NCBI RefSeq assembly: GCF_001305515.1
Contig: NZ_LJYW01000001.1
Coordinates: 2,760,253 to 2,824,252 of the forward strand
Length of the DNA: 64,000 nt
DNA from: Prosthecodimorpha hirschii
Lineage (GTDB): Bacteria > Pseudomonadota > Alphaproteobacteria > Rhizobiales > Ancalomicrobiaceae
Direction: 5' to 3'
Position 1 is the stretch's first letter. The number at the start of each line of letters is the position of its first letter. The translations under genes and the position numbers were made by a program. Under the pieces are notes generated by a model. That model was not told the DNA's origin and searched no databases. It worked only from the letters and a program-made list of their open reading frames with translations. Shown piece by piece: positions 9,245-17,390 of this stretch.

Positions 9245-9610
9245 ATGGCTCGTGTTAAGCGCGGTGTCACCGCTCACGCCAAGCATAAGAAGGTTCTGAA
9301 GGCCGCCAAGGGCTACTATGGCCGCCGCAAGAACACCATCCGCACCGCCAAGGCGGCCGTCGACAAGGGCATGCAGTATGCCTATCGCGACCGCCGCAAC
9401 AAGAAGCGCAATTTCCGGGCTCTCTGGATCCAGCGCATCAACGCCGCGGTGCGGGCGATCGACTGGAACCTGAACTACAGCCGATTTATCGACGGCCTGA
9501 ACAAGGCCGGCGTCGAGGTCGATCGCAAGGTCCTGTCGGACCTCGCCATCCACGAGCCGGACGCGTTCCAGGCCCTGGTTGCCAAGGCGCAGGCCGCTCT
9601 CGCGGCCTGA
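9245..9610 (+). CDS. rplT: 50S ribosomal protein L20
   Basis: A 121-residue basic protein matching L20 throughout: [19 protein letters not shown], then [21 protein letters not shown], then [19 protein letters not shown]. It binds 23S rRNA early in large-subunit assembly and in many bacteria represses its own operon. A ribosome-binding site AAAGGA lies 9 nt before the ATG. A strong terminator follows. Confidence 0.98.
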   Translation: MARVKRGVTAHAKHKKVLKAAKGYYGRRKNTIRTAKAAVDKGMQYAYRDRRNKKRNFRALWIQRINAAVRAIDWNLNYSRFIDGLNKAGVEVDRKVLSDLAIHEPDAFQALVAKAQAALAA

Positions 9611-9673
9611 TCGCGGGACGCGTCGAAGCCGGATCGGACCTCCTCTCGATCCCGGGTCTCATCGGACCCGTCG

Positions 9674-9699
9674 AAGCCCCGCCCAACGGCGGGGCTTTT
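9674..9699 (+). terminator. Rho-independent terminator after rplT
   Basis: A perfect 10-bp stem (aagccccgcc / ggcggggctt) with a CAAC loop runs into TTTT. It separates the rpmI-rplT transcript from pheS, which starts 57 bp later. Confidence 0.85.
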
Positions 9700-9755
9700 C
9701 GTTTGCGCCACCCTTCCACTTCCGCCGGCAGGCCCGGCCACACGGGAAACGCGCC

Positions 9756-10856
9756 ATGAGCGTCACCGAAGACATCGATCTCGCCAAGGTCGAGGAAGCC
9801 ATCCTGGCGGATATCGGGGCGGCCGCCGACGAGGCCGCGCTGGAAGCCGTCCGCGTCGCCGCGCTCGGTAAGAAGGGCTCCATATCCGAGCGGATGAAGA
9901 CGCTGGGTGCGCTGGCGCCGGATGAGCGCAAGGCCGCCGGCGCCGCCATCAACGCCGTCAAGGACCGCGTCAGCGACGCGCTCGCCACCCGCCGCGTCGT
10001 CCTCAAGGACGCCGCGCTGGCCGAGCGGCTAGCGCGCGAGACCGTCGACGTGACCCTGCCGGCGCGCGCCAACCCGGCCGGCGAGGGCCGCATCCACCCG
10101 ATCAGCCAGGTGGTCGACGAACTCACCGCCATCTTCGCCGACATGGGCTTCCGCGTCGCCGAGGGTCCGGACGTGGAGACCGACTACTACAACTTCACCG
10201 CGCTGAACTTCCCCGTCGGCCATCCGGCGCGGGAGATGCACGACACCTTCTTCTTCCATCCGGACGCCAACGGCGAGCGCAAGCTGCTGCGCACCCACAC
10301 CTCCCCGGTGCAGATCCGCACCATGGAGACCGAGAAGCCGCCGATCCGGGTGATCATCCCGGGCCGGACCTATCGCTGCGACAGCGACCAGACGCACACG
10401 CCGATGTTCCATCAGGTCGAGGGTCTGGTCATCGACAAGACCTCGACCATCGGCACGATGAAGTGGGTGCTGCAGGAATTCTGCAAGGCCTTCTTCGAGG
10501 TTGACCATGTCGAGATGCGCTTCCGGCCGAGCTTCTTCCCCTTCACGGAGCCGTCCATGGAGGTCGACATCCGCTGCGACCGGTCCGGGCCGGAGATCAA
10601 GTTCGGCGAGGGCGACGACTGGCTGGAGATCCTCGGCTGCGGCATGATCCATCCGAACGTGCTGAAATTCGGCGGCATCGACCCCGACGAGTATCAGGGC
10701 TTCGCCTGGGGCATGGGCATCGACCGCATCGCCATGCTGAAATACGGCATGCCCGATCTGCGCGCCTTCTTCGACGCCGACGCCCGCTGGATCCGCCACT
10801 ACGGCTTCCGCCCGCTCGACCTGCCGACCCTGTTCGGGGGCCTGAGCGCGCAGTAG
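9756..10856 (+). CDS. pheS: Phenylalanyl-tRNA synthetase alpha subunit
   Basis: A 366-residue class II aminoacyl-tRNA synthetase subunit that charges tRNA-Phe as an alpha2-beta2 tetramer with PheT. Visible parts: N-terminal coiled coil (about 1-90), [10 protein letters not shown], motif 2 region [20 protein letters not shown], substrate-pocket [16 protein letters not shown], and motif 3 [13 protein letters not shown]. The ATG at 9756 gives normal length. A two-gene cassette separates it from pheT, unlike the usual directly adjacent pheST arrangement. Confidence 0.97.
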   Translation: MSVTEDIDLAKVEEAILADIGAAADEAALEAVRVAALGKKGSISERMKTLGALAPDERKAAGAAINAVKDRVSDALATRRVVLKDAALAERLARETVDVTLPARANPAGEGRIHPISQVVDELTAIFADMGFRVAEGPDVETDYYNFTALNFPVGHPAREMHDTFFFHPDANGERKLLRTHTSPVQIRTMETEKPPIRVIIPGRTYRCDSDQTHTPMFHQVEGLVIDKTSTIGTMKWVLQEFCKAFFEVDHVEMRFRPSFFPFTEPSMEVDIRCDRSGPEIKFGEGDDWLEILGCGMIHPNVLKFGGIDPDEYQGFAWGMGIDRIAMLKYGMPDLRAFFDADARWIRHYGFRPLDLPTLFGGLSAQ

Positions 10857-10891
10857 TGTTACGAGGGGGTTTCTCGCAGGAGAGCTGTCCG

Positions 10892-11191
10892 ATGCTGAAA
10901 GATGCACAGATCGAAAAGCTGGTCACGCCGAAGCTTCAGGAGATGCTCGGACCGTATGGCTTTGCCTCGGCCCACGCGGAATCCGGCTTCGACCATGACG
11001 GCGACCCGGTCGTCTTCCTTTACGCCAACTATCGCGAACACGCACCGGAGCTCGACGCGCTCAAGGCCTTGAAGGCGATATCGGAGACGATGAACCTTTT
11101 GAGGGAGCACGGCGACGAACGCTTCGTCCATCTTCGCCACGTCTATCCGGACGACGACTATGGCATCGACGACGACGAGGCCGCGCAGTGA
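10892..11191 (+). CDS. Small acidic protein of unknown function, first gene of a two-gene cassette between pheS and pheT
   Basis: A 99-residue protein I cannot assign to a named family. It has an N-terminal amphipathic helix, a beta-rich centre around FDHDGDPVVFLYANY (residues 33-47), a helix from about 53, and a strongly acidic tail (YPDDDYGIDDDE). AGGAGAG lies 7-13 nt before the ATG. Its TGA overlaps the GTG start of the next gene (GTGA, 11188-11191), so the two are translationally coupled. By analogy with coupled pairs in which a small protein precedes a HEPN-domain protein, it could be the antidote or partner. That is inference. Confidence 0.8.
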   Translation: MLKDAQIEKLVTPKLQEMLGPYGFASAHAESGFDHDGDPVVFLYANYREHAPELDALKALKAISETMNLLREHGDERFVHLRHVYPDDDYGIDDDEAAQ

Positions 11192-11649
11192 ACGTCGATC
11201 ACCTTCTGGCCGCGGCGGACGCTCTGGCCAATCAGGGCCGCAGGCCGCGGGTGACCGACCTACGTCGAGCTGTCAGCGCCATCTACTATGGTCTCTTTCA
11301 TGCGCTCGCCCTGCATTGCGCCAACCAGTTGATCGGCGTCACCAAGCATCAGACGCCGGCGTGGCGTCGTGTGTATCGCAGTCTGGATCACGGCAAGGCC
11401 AAGGACGAATTTATGAAGGGATCGACCAGGACCCTGGATCCGTCTGTCGCGATCTTTGCGGACGCCTTCGTCGTTCTTCAGGAGGCCCGTCATACGGCTG
11501 ACTACGACCCGGCCCGCTTTCCATTCTCACGCCGTCATGTGGTTTCGCTGATCGCCCAGGCGCGTGGCGCGATCGCCGGCCTGACGGCACTCAATCCCGA
11601 TCTTGCGGCTGAACTCGCAACGATCGTCCTGTTCAAGAACCGACGCTGA
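11188..11649 (+). CDS. HEPN-domain-like protein, second gene of the pheS-pheT cassette
   Basis: A 153-residue, mostly alpha-helical protein starting with GTG. Two features resemble HEPN proteins: an R-x2-S-x-IYYGLFHAL helix (residues 27-40) and ARHTADYD (100-107), which matches the R-x2-ADY motif of many HEPN proteins. The canonical RNase motif R-x4-6-H is not present in that position; Tyr106 stands where the His would be. HEPN proteins commonly act as RNA-cleaving toxins or as scaffolds paired with a small partner gene. Coupling to the 99-residue gene supports a pair. Function is unproven. Confidence 0.7.
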   Translation: MNVDHLLAAADALANQGRRPRVTDLRRAVSAIYYGLFHALALHCANQLIGVTKHQTPAWRRVYRSLDHGKAKDEFMKGSTRTLDPSVAIFADAFVVLQEARHTADYDPARFPFSRRHVVSLIAQARGAIAGLTALNPDLAAELATIVLFKNRR

Positions 11650-11680
11650 TGCGGATCGGCACTGCCGCGAAGGGCCTCCC

Positions 11681-14101
11681 ATGAAATTCACGCTTTCCTG
11701 GCTCAAGGACCATCTCGACACGGGCGCCTCGCTCGACCAGATCGTCGAGACGCTGACCGCCGTCGGCCTCGAGGTCGAGGGTGTCGAGGACAAGGCCAAG
11801 CAGCTGCGGCCGTTCACGGTCGCCTATGTGGTCTCCGCCGTGCAGCACCCCAATGCCGACCGGCTGCGGGTGTGCATGGTCGATACCGGCGAGGGCGAGC
11901 CCGTCCAGGTCGTCTGCGGCGCCCCGAATGCGCGCACCGGCATGAAGTCGGTCTTCTCGCCGCCCGGCACCTATATCCCCGGCAAGGACATCACCCTCGG
12001 GGTCGGCACGATCCGCGGCGTGGAAAGCCGCGGCATGCTGTGCTCGGCCGCCGAGCTGCAGCTGTCCGAGGACCATGACGGCATCATCGAGCTGCCGGCC
12101 GATGCGCCGGTCGGCATGTCCTATGTCGCCTATGCGGATCTCGACGATCCGGTGATCGACGTGTCGCTGACGCCGAACCGGGCCGACTGCACCGGCGTGC
12201 GCGGCATCGCGCGCGATCTGGCCGCCGCCGATCTCGGCACGCTGAAGCCGGAACCGAGCCGGCCGATCAAGGGGCTGTTCGTCTCGCCGCAGGCGGTCGC
12301 GCTCGACTTCCCGGCCGAAGGCCCGGTGGTCTGCCCGGCCTTCTACGGCCGCACGGTGCGCGGCGTGAAGAACGGGCCGAGCCCGGACTGGATGCAGAAG
12401 CGGCTGCGCGCGGTCGGTCTCCGGCCGATCAACGCGCTGGTCGACATCACCAACTACATCTCGCTCGACCAGGGCCGGCCGCTGCATGTCTACGACGCCG
12501 ACAAGCTGACCGGCACGATCCGGGCGCGCCTCGGCCGCGACGGCGAGAGCTTCCTGGCGCTCGACGGCAAGACCTATGCGGTCGACGCGCGCATGTGCGT
12601 GATCGCGGACGACCGGGCCGTGCTCGGCTTCGGCGGCATCATGGGCGGCGAGGACACCGGCTGCAGCGAGGAGACCCGCAACGTCTTCATCGAATGCGCC
12701 TATTTCGACCCGCTGAAGACCGCCGAGACCGGCCGGCGCACCGGCATCGTGTCGGATGCGCGCTACCGCTTCGAGCGCGGCGTCGATCCGGCCTATCTCG
12801 GCCCCGGCATCGAGCTCGCCACCCGCATGGTCATGGACCTGTGCGGCGGCGAGCCGTCCGAGGTGGTCCGGGTCGGCCAGCCGCCGGAGACAGACCGGGT
12901 CATCCGCTTCCCGCTTGCCGAGGTCAAGCGGCTCTCCGGGCTCGATCTGCACTGGATCGAGGTCAAGCACATCCTGGAGCGGCTCGGCTTCCTGGTCGTC
13001 TCGGTCAGCGACGAGTTCCGCGTCTCGCCGCCGTCCTGGCGCAACGACATCCACGGCAAGGCCGACCTGGTCGAGGAGATCGTCCGCATCCACGGCCTCG
13101 ACAAGGTGCCGCTGAAGCCGCTCGACCGGGCCGGCTCGGTCGGCGCGCGCGTGCTGACGACGGCGCAGATCCGGCGCTCCAAGGCGCGCCGCACGCTGGC
13201 CGCGCGCGGCATGCTGGAGGCCGTCACCTGGTCCTTCGTGTCGAAGGCGCAGGCCGAGCTGTTCGGCGGCGGCAAGCCGGAACTGGCGCTCGCCAACCCG
13301 ATCGCGTCCGATCTCTCCGACATGCGGCCGAGCCTGCTCGCCGGTCTGATCACGGCCGCGCAGCGCAATGCCGACCGCGGCATCGGCGATGTCGCCCTGT
13401 TCGAGGTCGGCCAGGCCTTCCGGGGCGACCGGCCGAAGGACCAGCGCATGCTGATCTCCGGCATCCGGCGCGGCAACGCGGTCATGACCGGCGCCGGCCG
13501 GCACTGGACCGGGGCCGCCCCGGACGCCTCCTGGCTCGACGCCAAGGCGGATGCCATCGCGGTGCTGGAGGCGCTCGGCGCGCCGGTCGAGCGCATGCAG
13601 CTCGCCCGGACCGCTCCGGGCTGGTTCCATCCCGGCCGCTCCGCCGTGCTCCAGCTCGGCCCGCAGAATGTGATCGCCGCCTTTGGCGAATTGCATCCGC
13701 GCGCGCTGGAAGCGCTCGACGTGTCCGGCCCGCTGGTCGCCTTCGAGATCGATCTCGATGCCGTCCCCGAGCCGAAGGCGCGGCCGACCCGCTCCAAGGG
13801 CGCGCTGGCGGTGGCCGACCTGCTGCCGGTCCGGCGCGACTTCGCCTTCGTGGTCGAGGAAGCCGTCGAGGCTGACCGGATCGTCAAGGCGACCCGCAAC
13901 GCCGACAAGGCCCTGGTCGCCGACGTGGCGGTGTTCGACGTGTTCCGCGGCGCCGCCCTCGGCGAGAACCGCAAGTCGGTCGCCGTCGAGGTCACCCTGC
14001 AGCCGCAGGGCAAGACCATGACGGATGCCGAGATCGATGCGGTCGCCAAGAAGATCGTCGCATCCGTCGCCAAGGCGACCGGCGGATCGCTGCGCGCCTG
14101 A
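11681..14101 (+). CDS. pheT: Phenylalanyl-tRNA synthetase beta subunit
   Basis: An 806-residue subunit, normal length. Order: start MKFTLSWLKDHLDT, OB-fold tRNA-binding domain (about 40-150, VQHPNADRLRVC), B3/B4 editing domain (SLTPNRADCTGVRGIARD; FIECAYFDP...RYRFERGVDP), B5 domain, catalytic-like core, and C-terminal ferredoxin-fold anticodon-binding domain (LPVRRDFAFVVEE). With PheS it makes Phe-tRNA and edits Tyr-tRNA. The start at 11681 is 31 bp after the HEPN-like gene, so its expression probably depends on read-through of the cassette. Confidence 0.97.
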   Translation: MKFTLSWLKDHLDTGASLDQIVETLTAVGLEVEGVEDKAKQLRPFTVAYVVSAVQHPNADRLRVCMVDTGEGEPVQVVCGAPNARTGMKSVFSPPGTYIPGKDITLGVGTIRGVESRGMLCSAAELQLSEDHDGIIELPADAPVGMSYVAYADLDDPVIDVSLTPNRADCTGVRGIARDLAAADLGTLKPEPSRPIKGLFVSPQAVALDFPAEGPVVCPAFYGRTVRGVKNGPSPDWMQKRLRAVGLRPINALVDITNYISLDQGRPLHVYDADKLTGTIRARLGRDGESFLALDGKTYAVDARMCVIADDRAVLGFGGIMGGEDTGCSEETRNVFIECAYFDPLKTAETGRRTGIVSDARYRFERGVDPAYLGPGIELATRMVMDLCGGEPSEVVRVGQPPETDRVIRFPLAEVKRLSGLDLHWIEVKHILERLGFLVVSVSDEFRVSPPSWRNDIHGKADLVEEIVRIHGLDKVPLKPLDRAGSVGARVLTTAQIRRSKARRTLAARGMLEAVTWSFVSKAQAELFGGGKPELALANPIASDLSDMRPSLLAGLITAAQRNADRGIGDVALFEVGQAFRGDRPKDQRMLISGIRRGNAVMTGAGRHWTGAAPDASWLDAKADAIAVLEALGAPVERMQLARTAPGWFHPGRSAVLQLGPQNVIAAFGELHPRALEALDVSGPLVAFEIDLDAVPEPKARPTRSKGALAVADLLPVRRDFAFVVEEAVEADRIVKATRNADKALVADVAVFDVFRGAALGENRKSVAVEVTLQPQGKTMTDAEIDAVAKKIVASVAKATGGSLRA

Positions 14102-14168
14102 TCCGCACCCGGCCGGTCGCGCCCGAGGGCACCGGCCGGTTCGCGGCCGTGCCGTTCGCGGCCGCCGT

Positions 14169-14780
14169 CTACTTCGCCACCACCGCGACGGCGGCGCCGG
14201 CCATCATGGTTCCGGCGCCGCGGTTCATCAGCTTCATGGCGCGCGGGCTGCGGAAAAGATCGCGCGCCCGCGCGGCGGCGGCCGCATAGCCGCCGACCAC
14301 GACCAGCAGCACCACGATCACCACCGCGATCAGTTCGGCGAAGCCGAGCGCGGTCAGGCGTTCCAGGTCGATCAGGCTCGGCAGCAGCGCCAGGTAGAAG
14401 ACCATCACCTTCGGATTGCCGAGCGTCACCGACAGCCCGGCCAGGAAGGTCCGCCAGGGCCGCCCGGTCGCCACCGCACCGACCGCCTGGGCGCTCGGCT
14501 CGGCGCGCCACAGCCGCACGGCGAGCCAGATCAGATAGGCCGCGCCGGCATATTTCACGACCAGGAAGACGGTCCCGAACGAGGCCGCCAGGGCGGCCAG
14601 CCCGAAGGCCGCGAAGCTCAGATAGACCAGATCGCCGGCGACCAGCCCGAGCACCATCGGCACGGCGCCGCGGAAGCCGGCGCCGAGCGCGCGGGCGACC
14701 ACCGCCGCGATGCCGGGGCCGGGCGAGGCGGCGGCCAGCGTCAGGGCCAGCGCGAAGGCGGCGAGCGTGGTCGGTTCCAT
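14169..14780 (-). CDS. LysE/RhtB-family amino-acid exporter
   Basis: A 203-residue inner-membrane protein with about six hydrophobic helices. It has the family start (ASPGPGIAAVVARALGAGFR), a central GLSVTLGNPKVMVFYLALLP motif, and a long hydrophobic stretch near 150-175. LysE-family members export amino acids or their analogues; the substrate is unknown. The ATG at 14780 was chosen because upstream in-frame sequence has no membrane or family character. It faces pheT convergently and is downstream of the DUF817 gene on the same strand (41 bp gap). Confidence 0.88.
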   Translation of the reverse strand: MEPTTLAAFALALTLAAASPGPGIAAVVARALGAGFRGAVPMVLGLVAGDLVYLSFAAFGLAALAASFGTVFLVVKYAGAAYLIWLAVRLWRAEPSAQAVGAVATGRPWRTFLAGLSVTLGNPKVMVFYLALLPSLIDLERLTALGFAELIAVVIVVLLVVVGGYAAAAARARDLFRSPRAMKLMNRGAGTMMAGAAVAVVAK

Positions 14781-14821
14781 GGCGTCTCTCTCTCCTCGCG
14801 GTCTTGTGGACCACCGCCCGG

Positions 14822-15706
14822 TCAGACCCGGGCAACGGCGTCCGGCGGCACGGGCCGGTTGACCAGCGTGACCAGCACGAAGCTGATCACCAGGAGCAGA
14901 TACCACGAACCGAGCTTGGAGAAGGAGACCGGTTTCCAGGCGCCGTGCTGGCCCGGATAGAGCCAGGTGCCGGTGATCGTCCCGACATTCTCGGCGATCC
15001 AGAGGAAGCAGGCGGTCAGGAAGGCGGCGACGAGCAGCGGCATCCAGAGCGGCCGGCGGTCGGTGGTGAAATAGATGCGCACCCGCCAGAACAGGAGGAA
15101 GGTCCAGGCGAACAGGACCCAGCGCAGGTCGACGAAAAAGTGGTGTGCGAAGAAGTTGGCGTAGATGGCCGCGGCCAGCAGCGCGGTCGCCCAGAGCGGC
15201 GGATAGTGGGTGAAGCGCATGTCGAAGATGCGGATCGCGCGCGCCATGTAGCTGCCGACGCAGCCATACATGAAGCCGGTGAACAGCGGCACGCCCTCGA
15301 TCCGGATCAGGGCCGCCTCCGGATAGGACCAGGAGCCCATGCGGGTCTTGAAGATCTCCATGATGGTGCCGACGACATGGTAGACGAGGATCACCTTCAG
15401 CTCGTCGACGCTCTCCATCCGGAAGGCCAGCATGGCGACCTGGACCACGAGCGCGGCGACGAACAGCGCGTCGTAGCGCTGGATCGGCCAGGCCGGATCC
15501 CAGACGAGCTTGGTGCCGATCAGGAGCGTCAGCATGATCGCGGCGAACAGGCAGGCCCAGGCCTGCTTCAGCCCGAACAGGATGAATTCGGCGAGCGGCG
15601 CCGGCAGGCGCGCGAGGCCTGCGCGGATCGCCCGCCGCATCGGCTCCAGATAGCGGCCGACCGCATGCTCGGGCGATGTCCCGCCCGGCCCGGCCGCCCC
15701 CGTCAT
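14822..15706 (-). CDS. DUF817-family integral membrane protein
   Basis: A 294-residue protein with about eight hydrophobic segments. Recognisable family motifs are the IFKTRMGSWSYPE segment followed by VPLFTGFMYGCVGSY, and later IYANFFAHHFFVD. The family has no established function. The start at 15706 lies 13 bp after the recF stop, so it is probably co-transcribed with DUF1192 and recF. Confidence 0.85.
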   Translation of the reverse strand: MTGAAGPGGTSPEHAVGRYLEPMRRAIRAGLARLPAPLAEFILFGLKQAWACLFAAIMLTLLIGTKLVWDPAWPIQRYDALFVAALVVQVAMLAFRMESVDELKVILVYHVVGTIMEIFKTRMGSWSYPEAALIRIEGVPLFTGFMYGCVGSYMARAIRIFDMRFTHYPPLWATALLAAAIYANFFAHHFFVDLRWVLFAWTFLLFWRVRIYFTTDRRPLWMPLLVAAFLTACFLWIAENVGTITGTWLYPGQHGAWKPVSFSKLGSWYLLLVISFVLVTLVNRPVPPDAVARV

Positions 15707-15719
15707 CGCGCCGACCCCA

Positions 15720-17096
15720 TCATCGCGCCGGCCCCGCACCCGGCAGCACGCGGCCGGCGGCGACCTCGAACACCTGCGCGCGGGCGCCGAGCGGGGCGAA
15801 CACGGCCGCATCGGTGCCGGTCAGCCAGCACTGGCCGCCGAGACTGTCGAGCACGTCGAACAGCGCCGCCCGGCGCCGGCCGTCGAGATGGGCGGCGACC
15901 TCGTCGAGCAGCAGCAGCGGCGCGCGGCCGACGGTGGCGCCGACTAGACGGGCATGGGCGAGCACGAGACCGAGCAGCAGCGCCTTCTGCTCGCCGGTCG
16001 AGGACAGTTCGGCCGGCATCTGCTTCGGCCCGTGCAGGACCCTGAGATCCGCCCGATGCGGCCCGTCGAGCGTCCGCCCGGCGGCCCGGTCGCGCTCGCG
16101 CGCACCGGCCAGGATGGCGCGGTAGCGGTCCTCGACCGCGCCGGCCGGCCCGGAGGCCGCGGCCAGCGCCTCGATCTCGCCTTCCAGCGCCAGTTCGGCA
16201 TGCGGAAAGGCGCCGTGATCCTCGCGCGTCGCCGCGATCAGCCCGGCCAGGCACGCGACCGCCTCGACCCGTGCCGCCGCGATGGCCGAGCCGAGTTCGG
16301 CCATCTGCGCCTCGATCGCGTCGAGCCAGCCGGGATCGCGCATGCCCTCCTCGATCAACCGGTTGCGCCCGCGCATGGCGCGCTCGAAGGCCGCCACCCG
16401 GGTGCCGTGGGCGGGATCGAGCGCCAGCACGAGCCGGTCGAGAAAGCGGCGGCGCTCCGCGGCGGGGCCGGTGAACAGGCCGTCGGAAGCCGGCGTCAGC
16501 CAGAGCACGCGGATATGGTCGAGCATGGCCTCGGCGCTCTTCTGCGCCGCGCCGTCGATGCGCACGCGCCGGCTCCGCTCGCCTGCCGCCGCGTCCGGCT
16601 CGGTCACACCAGTGCCGATCCGGACCGCGCCGTCCGGTCCGTCCAGCACGGCGGCGACCGCGAAAGTGCCGCCGGCGCCGGTGCGGGCCATCTCGTCGAG
16701 CGTCGCGCGCCTGAGGCCGCGCCCCGGCGAGAGCAGCGACACCGCCTCGATCAGGTTGGTCTTGCCGGCGCCGTTGTCGCCGGCGAGCACGACATGGCGC
16801 TCGTCGAGCTCCAGCGACAGCGCCGCATAGTTGCGGAAATCGGCCAGTTTCAGCCCGGTCACGGCAACCCGCGCCGGCACGCCGGGCGCGCGTCCGAACG
16901 CATCGGGGCCGGGCGCGCGCAGAACCTCTGCGGCGTCCCGCTCGCCCAGGGACGATTCGAGGACGCGCTCGTGCGAGATTTCTTCGATGGCGCGCTCGCG
17001 CGAAATCTCCTCGATGGCGCGCTCCCGCGATGTTCCTTCGATGGCGCGCTCCCGCGATGTTCCTTCGATGGCGCGGTCCCGCGCCGGGCGCGTCAT
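15720..17096 (-). CDS. recF: DNA replication and repair protein RecF with a tandem-repeat N-terminal extension
   Basis: A 458-residue SMC-like ATPase that loads RecA at single-strand gaps with RecO and RecR. The RecF core begins near residue 78 (VAVTGLKLADFRNYAALSLEL), has Walker A GDNGAGKT with Lys112, signature LSSTGEQKALLLGL, and Walker B LLLLDEVAAHLD. Normal RecF is about 360-390 residues with Walker A near residue 35, so about 76 residues are extra. They are five 9-residue repeats of the type SRERAIEGT. The ATG at 17096 overlaps the DUF1192 stop (ATGA), favouring this start; a GTG just before the core (near residue 73) is the alternative. Confidence 0.93.
   Translation of the reverse strand: MTRPARDRAIEGTSRERAIEGTSRERAIEEISRERAIEEISHERVLESSLGERDAAEVLRAPGPDAFGRAPGVPARVAVTGLKLADFRNYAALSLELDERHVVLAGDNGAGKTNLIEAVSLLSPGRGLRRATLDEMARTGAGGTFAVAAVLDGPDGAVRIGTGVTEPDAAAGERSRRVRIDGAAQKSAEAMLDHIRVLWLTPASDGLFTGPAAERRRFLDRLVLALDPAHGTRVAAFERAMRGRNRLIEEGMRDPGWLDAIEAQMAELGSAIAAARVEAVACLAGLIAATREDHGAFPHAELALEGEIEALAAASGPAGAVEDRYRAILAGARERDRAAGRTLDGPHRADLRVLHGPKQMPAELSSTGEQKALLLGLVLAHARLVGATVGRAPLLLLDEVAAHLDGRRRAALFDVLDSLGGQCWLTGTDAAVFAPLGARAQVFEVAAGRVLPGAGPAR
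16957..17091 (-). repeat. Five 27-bp in-frame tandem repeats in the 5' end of recF
   Basis: Units of exactly 27 bp lie at 16957-16983, 16984-17010, 17011-17037, 17038-17064 and 17065-17091. The third and fourth are identical; the others differ by several bases. A more degenerate unit may precede 16957. Because 27 is a multiple of three, copy-number change would alter protein length without breaking the frame. Confidence 0.92.
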
Positions 17097-17284
17097 ATCT
17101 TGAAGACCGAATCGGCCGCCGAACGGGTCCGGTGACGGGCCTTGACGGCCTCTTCCAGGCGCAGGATCTCGGCCTGCAGCAGCGCGATGCGCTCCTCGAG
17201 GTCGCCGACGGAGAGGAGCGACAGGTCCTGCCCGATCTCGTGGCTGAGCTTCTTCTTGGGGCGATCGTCCTCGACGAAGGCCAT
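17093..17284 (-). CDS. DUF1192 family protein
   Basis: A 63-residue protein beginning MAFVEDDRPKKKLSHEIGQDL, then LSVGDLEERIALLQAEI and a short coiled-coil heptad stretch, ending ADSVFKI. This matches the DUF1192 family of alphaproteobacteria, which has no known function. The ATG has GCAGGAG upstream. Its TGA overlaps the recF ATG. A promoter with ideal spacing lies just upstream, so this is the first gene of a DUF1192-recF-DUF817-(lysE) unit. Confidence 0.9.
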   Translation of the reverse strand: MAFVEDDRPKKKLSHEIGQDLSLLSVGDLEERIALLQAEILRLEEAVKARHRTRSAADSVFKI

Positions 17285-17315
17285 GGGCGCGACTCCTGCG
17301 GCGTAAGGCCCGCGA

Positions 17316-17344
17316 ACTATATCGCTCCGGCCCGAGCGCCACAA
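17316..17344 (-). promoter_or_regulatory. Sigma-70-type promoter for DUF1192-recF
   Basis: Reading the minus strand: TTGTGG (17344-17339), 17 bp, TATAGT (17321-17316), about 32 bp upstream of the DUF1192 ATG. Spacing is ideal. Confidence 0.55.
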
Positions 17345-17355
17345 ATGGCGCCGGA

Positions 17356-17383
17356 CGATCGGGCTGCAAGGCCGGCCCGATCG
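17356..17383 (-). terminator. Hairpin just after the glgX-malQ stop
   Basis: A perfect 9-bp stem (cgatcgggc / gcccgatcg) with a 10-nt loop lies 8 bp after the stop codon of the fusion gene. There is no U-tract, so it may be a weak terminator or a transcript-end stabiliser of the glycogen operon. Confidence 0.4.
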
Positions 17384-17390
17384 GATCAGG

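Noticed and set aside
16957-17091. CRISPR-like array in the recF 5' end
   Set aside because: The 27-bp units are contiguous with no spacers and are in frame with recF, so this is a coding tandem repeat.
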